This document shows, piece after piece, positions 1 to 6,323 of a stretch of 35,206 bases of DNA (position 1 is its first letter; the number at the start of each line of letters is the position of its first letter). Under the pieces are notes generated by a model. The model was not told the DNA's origin. It worked only from the letters and a program-made list of their open reading frames with translations, and did not search any database. This stretch comes from Oscillospiraceae bacterium (GTDB lineage: Bacteria > Bacillota > Clostridia > UBA1212 > UBA1255). Location: positions 1 through 35,206 of the forward strand of contig SVJD01000022.1 of NCBI GenBank assembly GCA_015069165.1. The letters run 5' to 3'. A program made the translations under genes and the position numbers.

Positions 1-2
1 AA

Positions 3-1064
3 ATGGGTGAAAAGCTGTTAATGAAAGGTAATGAAGTAATAGCTGAAGCTGCACTGCGTGCCGGATGCCGTCATTATTTCGGTTATCCTATAACACCGCA
101 GACAGAAGTTGCACATTACATGGCAAAGAAAATGGAACAAATCGGCGGCGTTTTTCTGCAAGCAGAAAGTGAAGTTGCTGCGATAAATATGGTATATGGT
201 GCTGCCAGCACAGGTAAGAGGGTTATGACATCATCTTCAAGCCCCGGAATCAGTTTAAAACAAGAGGGAATTTCTTATTCAGCTTGTGCTGAACTTCCTA
301 TGGTTATTGTAGATGTTGTAAGATGCGGTCCCGGATTGGGCGGCATTTTACCTGCTCAATGTGACTATTTCCAAATAGTAAAAGGCGGCGGTCACGGAGA
401 TTATAATCTTGTTGTTTTTGCTCCTTCAAGTGTACAGGAACTTTACGAGCTTGTTGTACATGCATTTAATGTTTCAGACAAATACAGAAATCCCGCTGTT
501 ATTTTGGGTGACGGATATTTGGGACAAATGATGGAAGCTGTTGAGTTTAAAGATGTTGAAAAAATTGAGACAGTTGATAAACATTGGGCTACTGTCGGCA
601 CAAATATGGAAAGAGAACACAATGTTATTACATCAATTTATATTGAAGCAGATGTTCTTGAAGCACATAATAATAAACTCCAAGCAAAATACAGAGCAAT
701 CGAAGCTAACGAGACAATGGTTGAAGAATTCAACTGTGAAGGTGCAGATGTTATTGTTACTGCTTACGGTACTGTAGCGCGTATTGTTAAAAATGTAATT
801 AAAGATGCTGCAAAAGAGGGCATTAAAGTAGGTCTTATCCGTCCTATTACATTGTGGCCTTTCCCGAAAGCATCATTTGAGAAATACGCGGAAACTCCCA
901 AAGGTTTCTTGTGTGTTGAGATGAGTGCCGGACAAATGGTTGAAGACGTAAGACTTGCAATCAACGGTAAAAACACAGTAGACTTCCACGGCAGAACAGG
1001 CGGTAACGTTCCGTCACAGAAAGATATTCTTGACATTGTTCGAGAAATCGCATCACGAAAATAA
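3..1064 (+). CDS. vorB: 2-oxoacid:ferredoxin oxidoreductase, alpha subunit (VorB/KorA type)
   Basis: This is the pyrimidine-binding (alpha) subunit of a thiamine-diphosphate, ferredoxin-linked 2-oxoacid oxidoreductase. Such enzymes oxidatively decarboxylate branched-chain 2-oxoacids or 2-oxoglutarate to acyl-CoA in the cytoplasm of anaerobes. The 353-residue product starts MGEKLLMKGNEVIAEAALRA and carries GYPITPQTE near residue 28, QAESEVAAINM near 53 and SSPGISLKQEG near 79, all typical of the VorB/KorA family. The family length is about 350, so the gene looks complete, although the ATG lies 2 bases from the window edge and its ribosome-binding site is not visible. The beta and gamma subunits follow at once in the same operon. 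Substrate (2-oxoisovalerate or 2-oxoglutarate) cannot be settled from this subunit; the Vor name is a best guess. Confidence 0.88.
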   Translation: MGEKLLMKGNEVIAEAALRAGCRHYFGYPITPQTEVAHYMAKKMEQIGGVFLQAESEVAAINMVYGAASTGKRVMTSSSSPGISLKQEGISYSACAELPMVIVDVVRCGPGLGGILPAQCDYFQIVKGGGHGDYNLVVFAPSSVQELYELVVHAFNVSDKYRNPAVILGDGYLGQMMEAVEFKDVEKIETVDKHWATVGTNMEREHNVITSIYIEADVLEAHNNKLQAKYRAIEANETMVEEFNCEGADVIVTAYGTVARIVKNVIKDAAKEGIKVGLIRPITLWPFPKASFEKYAETPKGFLCVEMSAGQMVEDVRLAINGKNTVDFHGRTGGNVPSQKDILDIVREIASRK

Positions 1065-1079
1065 GGAGGTAGATGTAAA

Positions 1080-1823
1080 ATGAGTATAGTATTTGACAGA
1101 CCTCATGCACTTGTAGACAAACCGCTTCACTATTGTCCCGGATGTACTCACGGTATTATCCACAGACTTATAGCGGAAGTTATAGATGAACTCGGAATAG
1201 AAGGTAAAACGGTAGGTGTTTCGCCGGTTGGCTGTACATATAACAACTATGAATATTTCAATTGCGATATGGTGCAGGCAGCACACGGACGTGCTCCGGC
1301 TGTTGCAACAGGTATTCGCCGCTCACTTCCCGATAACGTAGTATTCACATATCAGGGTGACGGTGACCTTGCGGCTATCGGTACTGCTGAAATTGTTCAC
1401 GCAGCTACACGCGGTGAGCGCATTACAACAATTTTTGTAAATAACGCAATATACGGAATGACTTCAGGTCAGATGGCACCTACAACTTTGATAGGACAGG
1501 TAAGTACAACTTCACCTTTCGGAAGAAAACCGGAACTCCACGGTTATCCCGTAAAAGTTTCCGAACTTCTTTCAACACTTGAAGGTGCTGCTTATATAGA
1601 GCGTGTTGCTGTAAATAATGTTCAAAACATAAAAAAAGCTAAAGCGGCTATAAAAAAAGCTTTTGAGCTTCAGCTTGCAGGCAAAGGTTTTACACTCGTA
1701 GAAGTTTTGTCAACTTGTCCTACAAACTGGGGAATGAATCCGATTAAGTCAATCAAATGGCTTGAAGAAAATATGATGCCTCATTATAAACTCGGTGTTT
1801 ATAAAGATGTCACAGCAGAGTAA
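1080..1823 (+). CDS. 2-oxoacid:ferredoxin oxidoreductase, beta (TPP-binding) subunit
   Basis: This beta subunit binds thiamine diphosphate and passes electrons towards the ferredoxin-type subunit. The 247-residue protein has the CPGCTHG motif near residue 19, the [13 protein letters not shown] segment, and the TPP/Mg motif GDGD followed by [11 protein letters not shown]. Family length is about 245-250. The start is 15 bases after the alpha stop codon and is preceded by AAGGAGG. This close coupling matches a co-translated heterodimer. It is named vorA or korB in related operons; I leave the symbol empty because naming is inconsistent and the substrate is not known. Confidence 0.9.
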   Translation: MSIVFDRPHALVDKPLHYCPGCTHGIIHRLIAEVIDELGIEGKTVGVSPVGCTYNNYEYFNCDMVQAAHGRAPAVATGIRRSLPDNVVFTYQGDGDLAAIGTAEIVHAATRGERITTIFVNNAIYGMTSGQMAPTTLIGQVSTTSPFGRKPELHGYPVKVSELLSTLEGAAYIERVAVNNVQNIKKAKAAIKKAFELQLAGKGFTLVEVLSTCPTNWGMNPIKSIKWLEENMMPHYKLGVYKDVTAE

Positions 1824-1844
1824 TGAAAGGAAGGTAATGTTATT

Positions 1845-2381
1845 ATGATGAATCAAATTATATTAGCAGGCTTTGGCGGTCAAGGTATCCTTTCAATGGG
1901 ACATTTTATAGCACACGCAGGTCTTCTTGACGGTAAAAACGTTTCATGGCTTCCTTCTTACGGTCCTGAAAAGCGCGGCGGTACAGCAAATTGCCATGTT
2001 ATTGTAGGTGACGAAGAAGTTGGTTCTCCGATTATCAGCAGTGCATCTGTTTTGATAGCAATGAACGGACCTTCACTTGAAAAATTCGAGTCGTTGGTTG
2101 AGCCCGGCGGAATAATTATTACAGATAAGAGCTTAGTACCCATTAAGCCTACTCGCAGTGACGTTAAACTTTATGAGATTCCCGCCACTGAAATGGCTTA
2201 TGAACTGGGAAACGCTACTTATGCAGGTGTAATAATATTAGGTAAATTAATTGCACTTACAAATGTTGTAACAACAGAGAATTTTGAGGTTGCTTTGCGT
2301 TCTATTCTTAAACCTTCAAAGCACTTTATGATTCCGGAAGAAATGAAAGCACTTGAGCAAGGTGCTCAATACGAGTGCTGA
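1845..2381 (+). CDS. 2-oxoacid:ferredoxin oxidoreductase, gamma subunit
   Basis: The 178-residue product begins with IILAGFGGQGILSMG, the glycine-rich hallmark of the gamma domain, and has GPEKRGGTANCHVIV about residue 42. The gamma domain completes the active site and shapes the CoA/electron-transfer side. The gene starts 21 bases after the beta gene with ATGATG and an AAAGGAAGG site, so the second ATG at 1848 is also possible. With the two preceding genes it gives alpha, beta and gamma. The small 2x[4Fe-4S] delta subunit that these complexes need is not downstream, so it probably lies just upstream of the window. Confidence 0.88.
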   Translation: MMNQIILAGFGGQGILSMGHFIAHAGLLDGKNVSWLPSYGPEKRGGTANCHVIVGDEEVGSPIISSASVLIAMNGPSLEKFESLVEPGGIIITDKSLVPIKPTRSDVKLYEIPATEMAYELGNATYAGVIILGKLIALTNVVTTENFEVALRSILKPSKHFMIPEEMKALEQGAQYEC

Positions 2382-2405
2382 TTTTAAATTTTCGGTAATG
2401 TATTT

Positions 2406-2984
2406 ATGATTTTAGAGAGAAATATCAATTTTGAAAGAATAATATTAATCGGTATGCCGTGCTCGGGCAAATCCTCTATAGGAAAAGCCCTGGCACAGCA
2501 TTACCATTTGGATTTTGTGGATATGGACGAAGAAATCGTAAATACAGCAGGGATGTCCATTCAAGAGATTTTTGAAACGCAAGGAGAAGCTGCTTTTCGT
2601 GCGATAGAGTCGCAAGTTGCAAAAAGGCTTTCAGAAACTAAAAACGTTTTGATTGCTACAGGCGGCGGTGTGGTCACACGTGAAGAAAATATGCGTTTCT
2701 TTAAAACTGATACAAGTATTATAATTTTTATTCATAGAAATTTTTATAAATTTGCCACAACTCCAAAACGTATAATGGATAAAAGACCGATGCTCAGGCA
2801 GACAAGCTTTGAGAAGCTTCTTACTTTGTATAAAACAAGACTTCCTTTGTATAAAAAGTATTGTGATATAGAAACACACAATGATACAACAAAAGAAGAA
2901 GCTCTTCGTGATATGATTAGAGCAGTGGAAAAATATAATGCTGAGCATAGCTCTTGCAAAACTACAGAGGAAACAAATGAATAA
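2406..2984 (+). CDS. aroK: Shikimate kinase
   Basis: Shikimate kinase phosphorylates shikimate at O3 with ATP in aromatic amino-acid biosynthesis. The 192-residue protein has a P-loop GMPCSGKS at residues 16-23, the DMDEEI shikimate-binding element, FRAIES with the substrate-binding Arg, the ATGGGVV loop, DKRPML (lid arginine) and the C-terminal RLPLYKKY element. Length is slightly above the usual 165-180 because of a short N-terminal lead and a charged tail. Its stop codon overlaps the next gene, aroQ, by 8 bases, so two shikimate-pathway enzymes are translationally coupled. No strong Shine-Dalgarno precedes the ATG; the 24-base gap after the gamma subunit suggests read-through from the oxidoreductase operon. 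Confidence 0.92.
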   Translation: MILERNINFERIILIGMPCSGKSSIGKALAQHYHLDFVDMDEEIVNTAGMSIQEIFETQGEAAFRAIESQVAKRLSETKNVLIATGGGVVTREENMRFFKTDTSIIIFIHRNFYKFATTPKRIMDKRPMLRQTSFEKLLTLYKTRLPLYKKYCDIETHNDTTKEEALRDMIRAVEKYNAEHSSCKTTEETNE

Positions 2985-3420
2985 ATTGAAGTTTTTGGTT
3001 ATTAACGGACCTAATCTTAATATGTTGGGAATAAGGGAGCCAAGTATATACGGTAATTTTACGTACCCAATGCTTTGCGATTTTATTCAAGAAAAGGCAG
3101 AAACTATGAAAATAGAAACGAGCTTTTTTCAATCAAATCACGAAGGAGATATAATTGATAAAATTCATGAAGCTTATCAAAAATTCGATGGAATTGTAAT
3201 AAATCCCGGTGCATTTACGCATTACAGCTATGCAATTTTGGATGCTCTGAAAGCAGTAGCTATTCCGACTGCAGAAGTACACATCAGTGATGTAAATGAG
3301 CGTGAAGAATTCCGTAAAATTTCCGTGGTACGGCCGGCTTGTTGTGTTACTGTAAGCGGAAGAGGTTACGATGGTTACATTGAGGCGATTGCAGAGCTTG
3401 CTAAAAAAATCATCAATTAA
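2977..3420 (+). CDS. aroQ: Type II 3-dehydroquinate dehydratase
   Basis: This enzyme catalyses anti-elimination of water from 3-dehydroquinate to 3-dehydroshikimate. The 147-residue protein shows the family signature INGPNLNMLGIREPSIYG, which includes the catalytic Arg20 and Tyr25. Further on are NPGAFTHYSYAI with the active-site His and EVHISDVNEREEFR. I chose the ATG at 2977 over an upstream one at 2938 because AGAGGA lies just before it and MNKLKFLVINGPNLN is where the family begins. The gene overlaps aroK by 8 bases. Confidence 0.94.
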   Translation: MNKLKFLVINGPNLNMLGIREPSIYGNFTYPMLCDFIQEKAETMKIETSFFQSNHEGDIIDKIHEAYQKFDGIVINPGAFTHYSYAILDALKAVAIPTAEVHISDVNEREEFRKISVVRPACCVTVSGRGYDGYIEAIAELAKKIIN

Positions 3421-3436
3421 TTAAGGAGTACATTTT

Positions 3437-3931
3437 ATGGGTCGTTTTTTTAAAGCAGATTTAAAAGTTAAAAGTATTTATGATATTGACTACGCAAAAC
3501 TCAAACAAAGAGGCATAAAGGCACTTTTGTTTGATATTGATAATACGATTGAAGAATACGCAACACAAGTACCAAGTGAAAAATTAATGAATCTTTTTGC
3601 TAAACTCTCTGAGGAAGGATTTAAGATTGGTTTGATTTCAAATGCAAAATTTCTTCGTGTATCAAAATTTGTAAGAGGTTTTCCGAAAGGCTTTCCGGAA
3701 TTGCATTGTGCAGCGGAGGCGGGCAAACCTTTCAGAAAAGCTTTTAGATTATTTTCTGTAAAAATGGACTTGAAACGTACAGAAATGGCTATGATTGGCG
3801 ATCAAATTTTTACAGATATTTGGGGCGGAAACAGGGCACGCTGTTTTACAATATTAGTTAAGCCGATTAACCTTGCAATTGAGCCTCGCTTTGTTAAGTT
3901 TAAAAGAAAACTTGAAAAACCTTTTGTGTGA
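3437..3931 (+). CDS. YqeG family HAD IIIA-type phosphatase
   Basis: The 164-residue protein belongs to the YqeG branch of the HAD superfamily. Motif I is LLFDIDNTI (nucleophile and acid/base Asp pair) about residue 33, motif II is the LISNAK Ser/Asn, a Lys sits in GKPFRKAF, and motif IV is MIGDQIFTDIWGGNR. Related proteins act on phosphorylated small molecules, and some homologues are phosphatidylglycerophosphate phosphatases, but the substrate here is not known. The gene sits 16 bases after aroQ with an AAGGAG site and is followed 13 bases later by the Xaa-Pro peptidase. In Bacillus relatives yqeG usually heads a different cluster (aroE, yqeH), so its insertion between aroQ and the peptidase is a local arrangement. 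Confidence 0.88.
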   Translation: MGRFFKADLKVKSIYDIDYAKLKQRGIKALLFDIDNTIEEYATQVPSEKLMNLFAKLSEEGFKIGLISNAKFLRVSKFVRGFPKGFPELHCAAEAGKPFRKAFRLFSVKMDLKRTEMAMIGDQIFTDIWGGNRARCFTILVKPINLAIEPRFVKFKRKLEKPFV

Positions 3932-3944
3932 GGAAGCAAATATT

Positions 3945-5021
3945 ATGTTATATTCAGAAAGAATCAATAAAGTTCGGTTGATGATGAAAGAAAAAAGTAT
4001 ATGCGCAGTATATGTTTCATCACCTGAAAATGTTTTTTATTTATCGGGTTTTACCGGGTTCGGTGATGCCCGATTGTTTATTACCGGAGAATCGGCAACA
4101 ATTATTACCGATTCGAGATATACGTTGCAAGTAAAAGAACAATGTCCTGATTTTACGCTTGTGCTTTCTTCTGCATTGAATGTTGCCGCGATTGAAAACA
4201 TCATAAAAGAAGAAAAAGTTTCAACCGTTGGTTTTGAAGAAAGTATCGAATATAAAAGCTTTCGTGAATTGACGGAAAAATTCGGCAGCATTGATTTTGT
4301 TTCTGTGGGAAATTTCTTTATAGATATAAGAGATATTAAAAATGAAATTGAAATTAAAAATATTTCAGAAGCTTGCAGAATTTCAGTTGAAGCGTTAAAA
4401 GAAGTATTGCCGTTGATAAAACCGGGAGTATTTGAAGCAGATGTTGCTACAGAACTTGAGTATTTAATGAAGAAGAAAGGTGCTCAGGATAAAGCATTTG
4501 ACATTATCGTTGCATCAGGTGCCAGAAGTGCTCTTCCGCATGGTGTTGCTACTTATAAAAAAATAGAATATTCAGACACAGTGACAATTGATTTTGGCTG
4601 TAAGTTTAACAACTATTGTTCAGATATGACAAGAACTTTTTTTGTGGGAAAGCCTGCTGATGAAATGAAAAAAATATATAATATTGTATATGAAGCACAA
4701 ATGGCTGCTCTTGCAGGATATAAAGCAGGTATAACAGGAAAAGAATTAGACAGTATTTCCCGGGAAATAATTTCAAAAGCAGGATACGGCGAACATTTCG
4801 GACACAGTTTGGGACATGGTGTGGGACTGGAAATACACGAGGGTGTAACTATAGGCCAAAGAAATGAAACAAAGATAGAAAAAGGCATGGTGTTCAGTGT
4901 TGAACCCGGCATTTATATTGAAAATGTCGGCGGTGTGAGAATAGAAGATCTTGTTTATGCCGAAGAAAACTACATTAAGAATTTTACAGATTCTTTTGAT
5001 AAAAAAATGCTTGTATTATAA
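3945..5021 (+). CDS. M24 family Xaa-Pro peptidase (YqhT/PepQ-like)
   Basis: This is a dimetal M24 peptidase that cleaves X-Pro bonds in cytoplasmic peptides. The 358-residue product has an N-terminal creatinase-like domain (FYLSGFTGFGDARL, residues 31-44) and a pita-bread catalytic domain. All five expected metal ligands are present: Asp216, Asp227, His291 (SLGHGVGLEIHE), Glu320 (SVEPGIY) and Glu334. The start at 3945 follows GAGGAAG at a normal distance; an upstream ATG at 3873 would overlap yqeG and extend beyond the family N-terminus. In Bacillus and many Clostridia this gene follows aroQ and precedes efp, but here efp is missing and the rpsF promoter sits in its final codons. Confidence 0.92.
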   Translation: MLYSERINKVRLMMKEKSICAVYVSSPENVFYLSGFTGFGDARLFITGESATIITDSRYTLQVKEQCPDFTLVLSSALNVAAIENIIKEEKVSTVGFEESIEYKSFRELTEKFGSIDFVSVGNFFIDIRDIKNEIEIKNISEACRISVEALKEVLPLIKPGVFEADVATELEYLMKKKGAQDKAFDIIVASGARSALPHGVATYKKIEYSDTVTIDFGCKFNNYCSDMTRTFFVGKPADEMKKIYNIVYEAQMAALAGYKAGITGKELDSISREIISKAGYGEHFGHSLGHGVGLEIHEGVTIGQRNETKIEKGMVFSVEPGIYIENVGGVRIEDLVYAEENYIKNFTDSFDKKMLVL

Positions 5022-5039
5022 ATCAATAAATGATATAAT
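5011..5039 (+). promoter_or_regulatory. SigA-type promoter for rpsF-ssb-rpsR
   Basis: TTGTAT (5011-5016), a 17-base spacer and TATAAT (5034-5039) form a near-consensus housekeeping promoter. The -35 box lies in the last codons of the preceding peptidase gene. Transcription would begin near 5046 and include the hairpin described at 5055-5091. Confidence 0.75.
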
Positions 5040-5054
5040 CCGAAGATGTAATTC

Positions 5055-5091
5055 CTTGTTCTGTCATATAGGCAGGACCGTTTAGACCAAG
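5055..5091 (+). promoter_or_regulatory. Probable S6:S18-binding leader motif upstream of rpsF
   Basis: CUUG (5055-5058) pairs with CAAG (5088-5091), and UUCUGUC (5059-5065) pairs with GGCAGGA (5071-5077) around an AUAUA loop. A one-sided bulge 5078-5087 begins with CCG. A stem with a CCG-containing bulge just ahead of rpsF is the known autoregulatory target of the S6:S18 complex, where the RNA mimics the 16S rRNA site. The Shine-Dalgarno AGGAGGTGA starts immediately after the stem, which suits translational repression. The assignment comes from structure and position only. Confidence 0.7.
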
Positions 5092-5106
5092 AGGAGGTGA
5101 ATTGGA

Positions 5107-5391
5107 ATGAATAATAAATATGAGGTAATGTTTATCATCAATCCTGAGTTAGGTGAGGATGGTATCAAAGCAGTATCTGATAAGTTCAAAGCTATGCTTG
5201 AATCAGCAGGTACAGTAGAGGCTTATGCTGAATGGGGTAAGAGACGTTTGGCATACCCGATACAGGATCTCACAGAGGGTTATTATGTTCTTGCAACTTT
5301 TGAAGCTGCACCTACATTCCCTGTAGAGCTTGAAAGAATTTTCAAGATTACAGACGGTATCCTCAGATATCTTGTTACAAGATGTGAGTAA
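5107..5391 (+). CDS. rpsF: 30S ribosomal protein S6
   Basis: The 94-residue protein begins NNKYEVMFIINPELGEDG and contains WGKRRLAYPIQDLTEGYYVL, both typical of S6, which pairs with S18 on the 30S platform. Length matches the usual 93-100 residues. AGGAGGTGA precedes the ATG. The gene heads the classical rpsF-ssb-rpsR unit and has its own promoter and a leader hairpin likely bound by S6:S18. Confidence 0.97.
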   Translation: MNNKYEVMFIINPELGEDGIKAVSDKFKAMLESAGTVEAYAEWGKRRLAYPIQDLTEGYYVLATFEAAPTFPVELERIFKITDGILRYLVTRCE

Positions 5392-5423
5392 TTGATTGGT
5401 ATCACCGTAGGTTCACATATTTA

Positions 5424-5439
5424 GCGTTTTTTGAAACGC
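5424..5439 (+). other. Small hairpin in the rpsF-ssb spacer
   Basis: GCGTTT (5424-5429) and AAACGC (5434-5439) can form a 6-bp stem with a 4-base loop, 25 bases before the ssb start. There is no downstream T run, so it is not a convincing terminator. It could be an mRNA-processing or translation-modulating element, or chance. Confidence 0.3.
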
Positions 5440-5464
5440 ATTTAGAAAAGGATGGTATTTCGTA

Positions 5465-5923
5465 ATGAATAAAGTAATTCTTATGGGAAGACTCACAAAA
5501 GACCCTGAGCTTAGATATACAGCAGGTAATAATACAGCTGTTTGTCAATTTACAGTTGCAGTAGACAGGCGTTTTAAATCTGACAATCAACCATCGGCTG
5601 ATTTTATTCCGGTTGTTGCATGGAGACAGACTGCAGAATTTGTTTCAAAGTATTTTACAAAAGGCAGCAGAATTGCTGTTGTAGGTCAGATTCAGACTCG
5701 TACTTGGGACGATACAGAGGGCAAGAAACATTATGTTACAGAAGTTATTGCTGATGAAGTTGAATTTTGTGAAAGCCGCAGACAAGAAGGAGGATATCAA
5801 CAAGGATTTACACCTCCGCCGTCTAACAACCAACCTTTCCAGCAAAGTGTGCAACCGCAGAAAGATAACGGGTTTACAGATGGTTATTTCCCTCTGGACG
5901 ACGATGGTGACGTTCCGTTTTAA
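5465..5923 (+). CDS. ssb: Single-stranded DNA-binding protein
   Basis: The 152-residue protein has the OB-fold start MNKVILMGRLTKDPELRYT, then FIPVVAWRQTAEFVSKYFTKG and GQIQTRTWDD. A low-complexity Gln/Pro/Asn linker follows from about residue 110, and it ends in the acidic tip DDDGDVPF that recruits partner proteins. It coats single-stranded DNA during replication and repair. It lies between rpsF and rpsR, the standard bacterial arrangement, 73 bases after rpsF, with AAAAGGA upstream of its ATG. Confidence 0.97.
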   Translation: MNKVILMGRLTKDPELRYTAGNNTAVCQFTVAVDRRFKSDNQPSADFIPVVAWRQTAEFVSKYFTKGSRIAVVGQIQTRTWDDTEGKKHYVTEVIADEVEFCESRRQEGGYQQGFTPPPSNNQPFQQSVQPQKDNGFTDGYFPLDDDGDVPF

Positions 5924-5966
5924 TCCCGTTAAGGCATTGAAATATACTTAAAAGGAGGTTTGAACT

Positions 5967-6254
5967 ATGCCTTACGCTAAAAAAGAAAAATCCGGCAAAG
6001 ACGCATATGATAAAGGCGACATGAAGACCGGTATGAAGCCCAGAAGAAGCAGAAAGAAAGTTTGTCCTTTTTGTGCTGATAAAGCAGAGCATATAGATTA
6101 CAAAGAAATCGCTAAGTTGAGAAAATTCGTTTCCGAAAGAGGAAAGATTCTCCCCAGACGTATTTCAGGTTGCTGTGCTAAGCACCAAAGACAACTCACA
6201 ATCGCTGTTAAAAGAGCAAGACATGTAGCATTGATGCCTTTCTCAGCAGATTAA
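5967..6254 (+). CDS. rpsR: 30S ribosomal protein S18
   Basis: The 95-residue product has the S18 core [19 protein letters not shown] and [20 protein letters not shown]. Cys33, Cys36, Cys69/70 and His73 form a plausible zinc site, so this looks like the C+ (zinc-binding) form. About 23 basic, polar residues precede the core, a longer N-terminus than the roughly 75-residue classical form. AAAAGGAGG precedes the ATG. It is the third gene of the S6-SSB-S18 unit and is followed by a strong terminator. Confidence 0.96.
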   Translation: MPYAKKEKSGKDAYDKGDMKTGMKPRRSRKKVCPFCADKAEHIDYKEIAKLRKFVSERGKILPRRISGCCAKHQRQLTIAVKRARHVALMPFSAD

Positions 6255-6266
6255 TTTTAAAGTTAT

Positions 6267-6312
6267 AAATGGTGCTGTCTTGTATCAGGCATGCACCATT
6301 TTGTTTTTATTT
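6267..6312 (+). terminator. Intrinsic terminator after rpsR
   Basis: AAATGGTGC (6267-6275) pairs with GCACCATTT (6293-6301). TGTC (6276-6279) can also pair with GGCA (6288-6291), leaving one bulged T. A T-rich tail runs to 6312. It separates rpsF-ssb-rpsR from gdpP. Confidence 0.82.
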
Positions 6313-6323
6313 CAGGAGATTTT

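Noticed and set aside
764-1036. Minus-strand open frames opposite the core genes (many of 60-150 codons)
   Set aside because: They lie entirely inside well-recognised genes, have no ribosome-binding sites or family resemblance, and are shadows of the coding strand.
6291-6323. An upstream ATG for gdpP at 6291
   Set aside because: It lies in the terminator hairpin, and CAGGAG sits just before the ATG at 6324.
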